Below are positions 34,391 through 45,043 of a stretch of DNA of 64,000 nt, piece by piece. A model generated the notes under the pieces. That model saw only the letters and a list, made by a program, of their open reading frames with translations. It did not search any database and had not been told where the DNA came from. The position numbers and the translations under genes were made by a program. Every line of letters begins with the position of its first letter. The stretch's first letter is position 1. Origin of the DNA: Primulina eburnea. Lineage: Eukaryota > Streptophyta > Magnoliopsida > Lamiales > Gesneriaceae. The stretch spans positions 29,688,329-29,752,328 of the forward strand of contig NC_133103.1 in NCBI RefSeq assembly GCF_022965805.1, in the 5' to 3' direction.

Positions 34391-34962
34391 TTGATTGAGC
34401 AAAATCTGCAAAAAAGAGTATGCAGTGGATAGAATTTTGCTCTGAATGCTTGAATGTGCGCATAAGAAGAGAAACTGAATTGGAACGGGTATAGAACGAA
34501 TGTAGATGACTGTTAAAATTATTGGACACGTGTCAGTGCAGGAAAATTTGAATAGAAAATGTGTGTACGTGTGGTAAACCCGTGTGTAAAATATTAATGG
34601 ATTACATGGGTCCACGTTCCAAAATACTATTCAATGAAAGACAACATTTAATGCTTAGAAAAACGGTCACATAATTTAATATAGAATATTAATCGAATTA
34701 TCACTTAGATCAGCAGCTGAATAACTAGTTGAGAACTCAGTCGGTTCAGTTGAAGACCAAATGACTGTTGTCTTCTCAGTAACTTTTTGAATTAACATTC
34801 CCCCTTAATAAATGCTTATAATTTAGAGAAAGGGTAAGAAAAACTCAGTCTGTGGGAGTCAAAAGACGGTTTAGTTGACTTGAGTCTCTTCATCTTCTTC
34901 AATATTAAATGAGGCTTGTTTATAAGTAAAATGAAAACAATGTTAGATAGTAACAGTTCAAT
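34391..34962. promoter_or_regulatory. Divergent intergenic region of B with G-box
   Basis: Counterpart of 811-1417 in E1: the palindrome GACACGTGTC at 34525-34534, an ACGT site near 34566-34573, a minus-strand polypurine tract at 34799-34807, and a TATAAGTA at 34921-34928, 42 bases before the plus-strand ATG at 34963. The tract for antisense gene alpha seen in E1 is absent, so the region is shorter. Confidence 0.5.
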
Positions 34963-35406
34963 ATGTCGAGTGTGTCTCGTTTGTCTAGTGAGTCTGATTC
35001 GATCATCTCAGATGCCTGCATCAGCAATTATCACATGTTGGCACAAAGAGCACGAGTTTTGGAAGATGTGAAGAAAGACATCGAAGAATTCTTCTGGTTG
35101 AAGGTGATGTCTTCTTGGAATAAGGTTCACGATCTTCAGTCTATTCGAAGACACGGTTCAGTTACCACTACTCGACAAAAAGCTGTAGTAAGAAAATACT
35201 TCAGGCGTTTTAACATCTGTCGCGTTTCACAGCTTGTCACTGATGAAGTTCTGTGGCATGTGATGCTGTGGAAAGAATGACATTAGCTAGGAAGGTCTCT
35301 AATTTGAATTTGTTAGAGAAATTCATAGCCAAGAACTTGTAAATTGGTTAAATGATTGGCAAGAAGCTGTAGGAAGACAACTGAATGACGCTCGATTTTA
35401 TGGTTA
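34963..35406 (+). pseudogene. Antisense gene of B (homologue of E1 beta)
   Basis: Plus-strand frame starting MSSVSRLSSESDS and open to a TGA at 35278-35280 (105 codons). After one frameshift the similarity continues to NWLNDWQEAVG and a terminal RFYG before TAA at 35404-35406. It matches E1 beta through KVMSSWNKVHDLQ, the RKYF(x)RF segment (E1: RKYIDRF) and MLWKE. Conservation of protein words between two clearly different elements, on the strand opposite to gag-pol, suggests past selection on this frame. Family unknown to me. Confidence 0.65.
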
Positions 35407-35710
35407 ATGAAATCCTATTTACCATCATTGTTGTCTCTTCACTTTCTGCAAAAATTTCACTTTCATCATTTGATAAATAATTAACTAACTGAATAAAATA
35501 ACTGATAAATTAATAACTGACATCAGTTGACAGAAAATGAACGAACTGAATATCATAACGGATATATTAATAACTAACGTCAGTTGACACATAGTTAAAG
35601 AACTGAACATGCGAACTGAAGAATGAGTCATTGACATCAGTTGATAAACATTATAAATAATGAATGACAAACTGAATGAACAGCAACTGACAAAGCAACA
35701 ATAAAACTGA

Positions 35711-37126
35711 TTAAGATAAATCAATTATACCAAGTATATTGAGAAAGTGAGAAAAATTAGTCTCTTCCAATGGCTTTGTGAAGATGTCAGCAGCTTGTTG
35801 TTCATTTGACACATATTCCAATCTGATATCTTTCTTCAGAGCATGATCTCTGATGAAGTGAAGTCTGACATCAGTGTGCTTGGTCCTTGAGTGAAGAACT
35901 GGATTATAAGTTATCGCAATCGTGCTCGTATTGTTACAAAATATGGGAGATTCATTAGCATCAACTCCATAATCTTTCAGTTGTTGCTGAATCCAGAGCA
36001 GTTGGGAACAACAGCTTTCAGCAGCAAGGTATTCTGCTTCAGTTGTGGAAGTGGCTATGGATATTTGCTTCTTGCTGAACCAAGAGATCAGTCTGTCTCC
36101 TAGAAAACTGACATGATCCACTTGTGCTTTTACGATCAAGCCTACATCCTGCATAATCTGCATCTGAATATCCAACTAAATTGAAAGAAGAGTCTTTAGC
36201 GTACCATAGTCCTATATTTTGAGTGCCTTTTAAATATTTTAAAATTCTTTTGGCAACAGTAAAATGTGATTGCTTAGGATTTACTTGAAATCTAGCACAC
36301 ATGCAAACAGCAAAAAAAATATCAGGACGACTAGTAGTTAGGTACAATAATGAACCTATTAAACCTCTGTAGAGTGACGTCTCAACTGATATTCCCCCTT
36401 GATCATTTTCCAGTTTAACTGATGAACTCATGGGAGTGCTTGCAGCTGAATATGTTTCCATGCCAAATTTCTTGAGCAATTCCTTCGTGTATTTGGTCTG
36501 ACTGATTAAGATACCAGTTTCCAGTTGTTTCACTTGCAGACCGAGGAAAAATATCAGTTCACCCATCATCGTCATCTCGAATTTGTCCTGCATTAACTTG
36601 GCAAACTTCTCACACAATTTGGGGTTAGTTGACCCAAATATAATATCATAAACATAAATTTGCACAAGTAAAATATGATCATTCTTAGAAAATTTAAACA
36701 AGGTCTTGTCAACTGATCCAACAGTAAAATCATGATCAATTAAGAAATTTGAAAGTGTTTCATACCAAACTCTTGGAGCTTGTTTAAAATGATATCAAGC
36801 TTTCTTCAAATGATAGACATGATCAGGAAAAGAGTGATTGAAAAACCTGGAGGTTGTTCAACATACACTTCTTCTTGCAACTGATCATTCAGAAATGCAC
36901 TTTTTACATCCATTTGATAGACCTTGAAATTCTTGAATGATACGTAGGCAAGGAATATTCTGATTGCTTCCAGTTTTGCAACTGGTGCATGTGTTTCATC
37001 ATAGTCAATTCCTTCTTCCTGACTATATCCTTGTGCTAGCAATCTTGTTTTGTTGCGTGCAACTGAACCATCTTCGTTCAGTTTATTACTGAATACCTAT
37101 AATTGTTTTACAGACTGGTCTTAGAA
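35711..37126 (-). pseudogene. RT-RNase H of B, inner part
   Basis: Minus-strand pol after the Tekay insertion site. Pieces are 37042-36806 ([20 protein letters not shown]), 36701-36039 and 36175-35711. The catalytic YVDD motif reads YVYD (codon at 36650-36648), losing one of the two catalytic Asp residues. RNase H motifs SDADYAG, EAEYLAA and the tail DIFTKPL remain. The stop at 35711 corresponds to that of E1 at 2609. Confidence 0.9.
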
Positions 37127-37131
37127 CTAAG

Positions 37132-40100
37132 TGTAGAACCCGTAAATCAGACTACGTATAATTCATGCATAATTAATATTATTTAAATTAAAATGATTTT
37201 TATGCATGAGGATTTAAATTCTTTTCTTTAAAAATTGTTTAGTATTTTACGTAGTAGTTTAATTTTTTCTTTTCAGTTTAAGTGAGGTCGGACTGGAGTT
37301 GGAGTATGAAGATAAAGTTTAATATTAAGAAAACATTCCTAGAATTTATTTAAGATAAATAATAAATTAATTTAATGTAAAATAATTTATAAGGAATTAT
37401 TTAACTAATTTGAGATATTTAGTAAATAATTTCTTTTAGGTTCAATAATTAATTTTTTAATTCACTAAAATATTTAATGGGTAGATAAAACTTTAAAGAT
37501 CAAAAATACAATATTTAAGCAATATTCTACCCCATTTTTTTATAAGAAAAAATCGGCCACCTTATAAGATTTGATATAAGTTTGTCAACTCTCCATTTTT
37601 GATATCTTTCCATATCTCTTCATGGTAGAATAATTCGTTCATTTTAAAGCTACACTAATTAACAATTAAGCAATATCCTCCCATATTTTTTAATAGCAAA
37701 TTTCGGCCACCTCACATTTAAGATTTGAATTAAATTTGACAACTCATTTTCATTGATATCTTTCCTTAATCCTTTTCTTGACATAATAATCCCTTCATTT
37801 TTAATCACCAAAAAATTATTAAATAAGCAATATCTACCCTTATTGGATAGCTAAGAATCGGCCATTCATCTCTAATCACTCCATCAAATCCCATAATATA
37901 TTATATCTTTTCCTATCTAACAAACAACTAGGATAGCAAGATTCATTTCGCCTTTCAAATCTCCCTTTTTATTTAGTAAACTTCCCTTCATTCCCTAGCC
38001 ATTTCCTCCATCCATATTCTCAAAATTCAGAGAAGAGTAAGCAGAAAAATCGTGAGAAAGCAAGGGAGAAAATAAGAGAGAAAAACAAGCTAGAAAAGAT
38101 AACTCCGTCTCCGCCGCGCTGCGTCATCGTATTGATTTGTTTTCGTTTCAAACAAATCCAAGGCATTTCTATATTATTTCTTTGCTCTTCAATCAAGTTA
38201 TATAACTATTTTTAAACCATTACATGTGCTTGACCCTTGATAAAACCGAAATCACCACAGCAACATTTTCGAAAACAAAGTGCAGATTTTCGGCTCTCTT
38301 TCCTTGTGCCTTCACGGTTTTGGCTTGTTTTTGTTGTTCAGGGTTTGGCTCGATTCCAGGCAACCAAGGCTGCATCTAGGCTTGTACTAGGATGCGTTAG
38401 AGAGGTGTCGGTCCATTTTTTGCGGTCCATGCACCCCAACAAAACCATTTTTGACAGCAACACCCCATGTCGCAATTCATGAGACTCGATTTTTCCTTGT
38501 TACTTGTCTAAGGGGAGAGTTCGAACCTTGGCTGCCCTAGGGGCTGTAGCCATGGTTAGAACCCCTCCTCGACATGCCTAGGACGTGACCAAGCTTGGTT
38601 CATGGTTCCATCGGTTTTAAAAATAAAACAAAGAACAGCGCCCCTTCAGTTTTAAAATTCTGGTTTTGTTGACTGTGTTTAGTTTCGGTTTTGAGGTGTT
38701 AGATGGGTTGTGGTTGGCTTCTAGCCCTTAGCCATGACTCATACAACACCTTAGCATGTCTAGCATGAACATGGTTAACCTCATAACCATTGGATCCTTC
38801 ATTTGACTGCAAAACAATCTACACCCCCCACGGTCCAGCATGTGTTCTCGGGTGGAGCTTCGGGTTTGTCATAGGTGTTGGCTTGGATTGTGGCTGGCCT
38901 AGGGGCCTTAGCCATGGTTCAAACCATACCTTAGGATGTTGGCAAGAGGCTCTAGTTGGTGGTTCAAGCCCCAGTGGCCATTAGCCTTACAAACGACTCA
39001 AGGAAGCGCAACAGCTGCTGCTGTAATTTTCTTGACAGCAACTTTGTGCTTCGGTTCAGAGACTCGTTTGAGTTCTTGGTTGGCTTTTCGCCTATGGCCT
39101 TGGACTGGACTGTGCCTTATTGAGTTAGGAAGGTCATGTTTTTGGCCGTTCATGATTTGGTTAAGTTTAGAGGTCGTACGAGAAATTACGGTGCCACGTG
39201 CCAAAGTGACTCTCGAAAGAGCGTTTCACGATTTTGGCCTCCATTCACCAAATTTCGAGTTTTAAAATTTTTAGGAGCATTGTTTCATTATGTTAGATAT
39301 ATTTTGACCATGACTAAACGATAGTTCGGTGTTGGTTCGGGTTGGTACGGAGTCATGGTTAGAAATCTAGTTGCTAGTCTAGTGGGCCGTTTTTGGGATC
39401 AATGACTAAGTTATTCTCAAGGAAAAATAATTTGCATATTTTTCATGTTAGAATTAGGTCGTAGCGAGCCTGGGAACGATCCAACCCAATTGGTAAAATA
39501 ACTCAGGAATTTAATTATATTACGTGCATAAAATATAAAAGTTTATTTTTGAGATATATGCGATATGTCTTGTGGCCACTTCACACTCATGGGATTGCAG
39601 CTTATGGGATTATTACTTCATCCAGTGGCTACTGACCTGTTCATGTTCATGTATGGGTACAGATATCTAGTCCAAGGGCTGTGATGATCTAGACCACCCA
39701 GTATATTGTGGTTTAATCTGTACAGACGATTCAGTTTATGTTATGGGCCACTAGCATAGAACATATTCTCAACAGAAAATTATGATATGCTATTTCATGA
39801 CAGGACTCTATCGAGCAAACATTTCACTTAAGATTTTTCAGTTATGCATGTATTTATAATTATTCATGGCACGACTTTTCACGTTACGCTCTATGATATG
39901 ATATTTTACGTTACGCCCGATTTTACGATATTTTTACTTGTTATCCATGATATATGCATGCTGAGTCTTTAAACTCACTACACTTGATTGTTGTAGGTAC
40001 TGATGAGGTCGGGGCCGAGGGCAGGGCCTAGTGAGCCATCTTGGGTCGGTAGTAGTAGGAACCCGAGGACCTCATTTTCAGCACTTACTATTTTTATTCC

Positions 40101-40285
40101 AAACTCAGTTTTATTTTGTTGAATTATTTTAAGTTGTTATTTTGAAAATATTATTTACTTCCGCTGCTACTTTAAACATTGAATCTTTTTAGCAATATAT
40201 TTTATGAATGAGGTATTTTATTTATTTAAAGAGAAAATTTTAAATTATTCCGCAAATTTTCAAATAAGAATTTCGGGCCTCAACA
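37132..40285 (+). repeat. 5' LTR of T
   Basis: 3154 bases, TGTAGAACCC ... GCCTCAACA. It contains three diverged units of about 154 bases (starting near 37517, 37668 and 37825, each with AAGCAATATY and TCGGCCA), and a form of the conserved hairpin (GAGTCTTTAAACTCAC, 39965-39980). ORFs inside it are not genes. Confidence 0.93.
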
Positions 40286-40287
40286 GT

Positions 40288-40299
40288 TGGTATCAGAGC
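40288..40299 (+). other. Primer-binding site of T
   Basis: TGGTATCAGAGC, two bases after the LTR. A GTAAGT splice-donor-like word starts exactly 79 bases further on (40367). Confidence 0.92.
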
Positions 40300-40530
40300 C
40301 TCTGTTCCTGTAAAGAGTTGTACTACTACTGACCTCGAGAAGCTCACAAAGTCACGTCTTCGGTCTGTAAGTTTACGTTTACGCATTTCTTTTAAAGCAT
40401 GAAATATTTTAACAACATATTTTCATGAAATATTTTACGTTCAGATTTTGATTATGCAGTATTTATTTAAATTTAAAGAAATAATAGAGATTATGCATGT
40501 TAGTTACGTATGGGTTATGTATGGAACAAT

Positions 40531-41432
40531 ATGCCTCCTAGACGCGTTCTTGAGCGCACGTAGGCCGGCAGGGCCTGAGGCTACTTATGAGCGGTTCATA
40601 AAGATGAGACCGAAGGAGTTTTCAGGGACTGCAGATCCCATGATCGCCGAGGGCATTAAGTCCCTCGAGGTTATCTTCGAGTTCATGGAGCTTGAAGACG
40701 AAGATAGGGTTCGTTGTGCTACCTATCTATTTGGAGGAGACGCCCGCTTATGGTGGGAAGGAGCATCCGTAGCCGTGAATTTGGCTACTCTGAGCTGGAC
40801 GCGCTTCACCGAGGTATTCTACTAGAAATATTTTACTGACGAGGTGCGTTCCAGGTTGACCAGGGAGTTCATGACCCTGAGGCAGGGAGACTCGACTGTT
40901 ACGGAGTTCATCCGTAAGTTTGAGAGGGGTTGCCACTTTGTGCCCCTGATTGCAAATGATGCCGGAGAAAAGTTGAGACACTTTCTAGATGGTCTGCGGC
41001 CGATCTTGCGCCGCGATGTTAGGGTGGCTGGCCCTACTATTTATGATGTCGCTGTCTCCAGAGCGCTAGCTGCAGAGCAGGATCTGAATGATATAGAGAG
41101 AGACCGCCAGGGCAAGCGACCAGTTCAAGTACTGCACCGCCCTCATCCTCAGCAGCAGCCCCAGAATAAGAGGCCTTTCCACGGCCCACCTAGAAACAGA
41201 GGACAGCAGCAGCAGCGGGGACGCGCAGTCCTGAGGACTTTTGAGCACCCAGTCTGTCCTAGGTGCACACGCCGCCATGCTGGAGCGTGCATGTATGGTT
41301 CAGGGAAGTGTTACAAGTGTGGTATTCTAGACCACTTGTTGCAGCAATGCCCATAGGGGAGTCTTCTTACCCAAGGCATTGTTTTTGCACTCCATGCAGC
41401 GGAGACGAACCCAGACACCATGCTCATGAAAG
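40531..41432 (+). pseudogene. Gag of T, broken
   Basis: ATG at 40531 (MPPRRVLERT), then a frameshift. The frame from about 40555 reads PEATYERFIKMRPKEFSGTADPMIAEG and the core DARLWWEGASVAVNL. TAG at 40823 follows. Then RLTREFMTLRQGDSTVTEFIRKFERGCHF, a basic Gln-rich stretch and a CCHC knuckle (CYKCGILDHLLQQC, His and all three Cys present), and a TAG at 41354. The same frame runs on through HAAETNPDTML to 41432, where an intron-like segment starts. It forms the capsid of the particle. Same type as the gag of F2. Confidence 0.9.
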
Positions 41433-41631
41433 ATATCTTAAAGCTTTAATTTAATATTTGAAATTCAATGTTTTGAATCTGGATTAAGATTTTGAACTTA
41501 GAATTGTGATAGGATTGCATGCTCTAATCAGTGATACTTTCGGGAATTAGGTTAGAAGAACTTTGACCTTCGCATGTCTATAGGTTAGTTCTTGTGATTA
41601 TTGGGTTCAGCTTGACGTTTCAACCTTTCAG
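41433..41631 (+). other. Putative 199-base intron between gag and protease of T
   Basis: The segment disrupts the polyprotein between the last gag word (PDTMLMK) and the protease start (GRIFIAGSA). Removing exactly 199 bases leaves the reading frame continuous, from gag frame 2 into pol frame 0. The right end is a good acceptor (ACCTTTCAG) with a branch-like CTTGAC 21-16 bases before it. The left end reads AAAG/ATATCTT, so the first base is A rather than the usual G. A mutated GT donor or a small insertion are the two readings. Confidence 0.5.
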
Positions 41632-44600
41632 GGAGAATTTTTATAGCGGGTTCAGCTACGAAAGCCTTGATAGATTCAGGGGCTACTCATTCATTCATTT
41701 CGGAGACCTTTGCTAATTTTCTCAAGGTCAAGACCATTGGGCAAGATATAGCCTATTCAATAGTACTGCCTTCGACAAAGGAGATGGCAGCTACTAATGT
41801 GATCCGACACATAGATCTCGAGCTTCATGGCAATCTTGTTTATGCGGATCTTATCGTTTTGCCTATGCCAGAGTTTGACATTATCCTGGGGATGGACTGG
41901 CTATTAAGGAACAGAGTTTTGATCGAATTCCAGCGGAGATCTGTTCTAGTCTGACCGCCTGGGATGGAGCAGTTCTTATTCGAGCCAGACAGGTACTTTC
42001 CTTTACCGTGCATTATACCTTGTGCCCAGGCTAGGAAGCTCATGCATAGAGGGTGTCGAGCGTTTTTGGCAACTTTTATATCCGTTCCCGAGGCACCCAG
42101 TCAGTCAGCCTCCGATGTCCCAATTGTTAGGGATTTTCTAGACGTTTTTCCTGACGACGTCTCTGGTATGCCACCCGAGCGAGAGGTGGAGTTTTCTATT
42201 GAGTTAATGCCAGGTACGGCTCCGATCTCAAAATCACTGTACCGATTAGCACCGACAGAGATAGCAGAACTTAAGAAGCAGATTTAGGAACTTCTTGACA
42301 AGGAGTTCATTCGCCCGAGTTTTTCACCATGACGCCCTCAAGTCTTGTTTGTGAAGAAGAAGGATGGCACGATGAGGCTTTGAATTGTCTACCGGGAATT
42401 GAACAGGGTTAGAGTGAAGAACAAATACCCACTCCCGAGGATTGAAGATCTATTTGACCAGTTGCAGGGAGCTTCAATATTCTCAAAAATTGATCTGCGT
42501 TTTAGTTATCACCAGTTGAGGGTGAAAGATGCCGATGTTCTCAAGACTGCTTTCAGGACTCGTTATGGCCACTTTGAGTTCCTTGTGATGTCGTTCGGTT
42601 TGACGAATGTGCCAGCGATCTTCATGGATCTCATGAATCGTGTATTTCAGTCGTTTCTTGATCAGTTTGTGATAGTATTCATAGACGACATTCTCGTCTA
42701 CTTTAAGAATAAGAGGATCATAGAAGACATCTGACCGCAGTTTTGCAGACCCTACAGATGCATAAGCTATTCGCGAAGTTCAGTAAATGCGAATTTTGGT
42801 TAGAGAAGGTGGCGTTCTCAGGCCACATCGTTTCTAGCAGCGGTATTGAGGTAGATCCAGCGAAAGTTGCAGCAGTCAGAGATTGGGTTGTGCCGCAAAA
42901 TGCATCAGAGATCTATAGTTTCATTGGACTAGCAGGATATTATCGGAAGTTTATTCAGGGATTCTCCTCTATCGCAGTTCCACTCACGTCGCTGAAAAAG
43001 AAGAATGCGAAATTTGTGTGGAGCGATGAGTGTTAGAAGAGCTTCGATACTTTGAAGCAAGCTCTTATCTCAGCGCCAGTGTTGGCCATGCCATCAAGGC
43101 GAGACTTTGTTTTGTATACCGATGCTTCAAAGCTTGGTTTAAGCGCAGTGTTGATGCAGCATGGGAAGGTGATAGCGTATGCTTCTCGACAGTTGAAAGT
43201 CCATGAGAAAAACTACCTTACCCATGATCTAGAGTTGGCAGCCGTAGTATTTGCCTTGAATATTTGGAGGCATTATTTGTACGTAGAGAAGTGCCAGATC
43301 TTTACCGACCATAAGAGCCTCAAGTACTTCTTTACGCAGAAAGAGCTGAATATGCGTTAGAGGCGTTGGTTGGAGCTAGTGAAGGACTATGACTGTGACA
43401 TTAACTACAACCCAAGTAAAGCTAATGTAGTTGCGGATGCATTGAGCAGGAAAGTCGCAGTGATGACTCATCTAGCGATTTCGAGGCTTCTTCAGTCTGA
43501 GATGCAGAGGTTTGATCTAAAGACTTATCCTCGAGGTAATGTTCCCCGTCTATCAACTTTGACGATTCCGCCTTCTCTTCTAGATCGTATTCGCAGTGGT
43601 CAGTTAGCAGATGAGCAGTTGGCAAAGTGGAAGCAGAGAGATGAGGTCAAGGGCAGTGTTTTGTATACAGTTAGCGACGATATTGTGAGATACCGAGACA
43701 GAATGTGGGTTCCTAGCAGTGATTCTATTCAAGCAGATATTCTATTCGAGGCCCATATGTCGCCGTAATCTATTCATCCCGGGAGTACGAAGATGTACAA
43801 AGATCTGCAGTTGTTGTATTGGTGGCCAGCAATGAAGAAAGATATCAAACGTTTTGTATCTGAGTGTCTGACTTGCAAGCTAGTGAAAGCGGAGCATCAG
43901 AGACCAGCAGGCTTGCTCCAGCCTCTTCCTATTCCCGAGTTGAAGTGGGAGAATATTACCATGGACTTCGTGATCGGGTTGCCGAAGTCAGTCAGAGGAT
44001 CAAATGCTATCTGGGTGATTGTTGATCGTCTTACCAAATCAGCGCACTTCTTGCCTATCAAGACGACTTTCACCATGATACAGTATGCAGAGTTGTATAT
44101 CCGAGTGATACTTAGACTTCATGGTATTCCCATTTCTATAGTGTCTGACCAAGATCATAGATTCACTTCCGCCTTTTGGAAGAGTCTGCATTCAGCAGTG
44201 GGTATGAAGTTGTTATTTAGCACATCTTTCCACCCTCAGACAGATGTGCAGTCAGAGAGAGTTATCCAGATTTTGGAAGATCTTCTCCGTGCATGTGTCA
44301 TCGATTTCTCAGGGAGTTGGGAGTCGAATTTGCCATTGGTAGAGTTCACCTATAGCAACAGTTTCCAGTCGTCTATAGATATGGCTCCGTATGAAGCACT
44401 GTAAGGTCGTAAGTGCATATCGCTTGTTCATTGGGATAAAGTAGGGGAGAGATCAGAATTGGGTCCGGAGATCATCCAGCAGGCTGCCGATGTAGTAGTC
44501 AAGATCCCTGATAGGATGAGGACTGCTCAGTGTCGACAGAAGAGCTACGCGGATCAGAGGAGGAGAAATCTAGAGTTTGACGTTGACGACCATGTTTTCG

Positions 44601-44923
44601 TGAAGGTAGCACCTATGAAAGGTGTCATGCGGTTCGAGAAGAAAGGAAAGCTCAGTCTGAGATTCATTGGACCCTTTGAGATCCTCGACAGGGTGGGGAC
44701 GCTAGCTTATCGTGTTGCTCTTCCGCCGAATCTGGCCGGAGTACACAATTTGTTCCACGTCTCTATGATGAGGAAGTATATGGCAAATCCTTCGCATGTC
44801 TTGAATTTTGAACCTTTGCAGCTCACTCCGAACCTGTCTGACGAAGAAAGGCCAGTGCAAATCTTAGACAGACAGGAGAAGAAGCTTCAGAATAAGCTGG
44901 TTAAGCGAGTGAAAGTCAAGTAG
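41632..44923 (+). pseudogene. Pol of T: protease, RT, RNase H, integrase
   Basis: Protease DSGATHSF (about 41671). RT with LPGTAPISK-like [25 protein letters not shown], and the catalytic FIDD (about 42685). RNase H with [21 protein letters not shown] and TDHKSLKY. Integrase zinc finger CLTCKLVKAEHQRPAG, core MDFVIGLPKS, DQDHRFTS and the later catalytic Glu region (SERVIQILEDLLR). Stops at 41952 (TGA), 42285, 43034 and 43358 (TAG), 43766 and 44402 (TAA), plus a frameshift near 42735. Several stops correspond to CAG or CGA codons in the family. Confidence 0.92.
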
Positions 44924-45007
44924 CTTAATCATTTAGAGGAGGAAGCTACGTGGGAGTTTGAGCCAGAGATGAGGAGTCGTTATCCCGAGTTATTCGGTGA
45001 GTTTTAA
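44924..45007 (+). pseudogene. Chromodomain-like tail of T integrase
   Basis: After the TAG at 44921 the same frame reads LNHLEEEATWEFEPEMRSRY followed by PELF, the typical end of the Tekay/Del chromodomain (EEATWE with the aromatic Trp). In chromoviruses this domain guides integration into heterochromatin. Start and fold cannot be confirmed by eye. Confidence 0.8.
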
Positions 45008-45029
45008 TTTCGAGGACGAAATTTCTTTT

Positions 45030-45042
45030 AAGGGGGGGAGAG
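45030..45042 (+). other. Polypurine tract of T
   Basis: AAGGGGGGGAGAG just before the 3' LTR. The upstream CGAGGACGAAATT word is shared with the element at 55998 (61413-61425). Confidence 0.9.
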
Positions 45043-45043
45043 T

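Noticed and set aside
40288..40300. tRNA-Met-like matches at each LTR end
   Set aside because: Only 12-15 bases match the tRNA 3' end, always two bases from an LTR; these are primer-binding sites, not tRNA genes.
41433..41440. U12-type AT-AC intron in T
   Set aside because: ATATCTT resembles a U12 donor, but the 3' end is AG and no U12 branch site is seen; a mutated GT donor is simpler.
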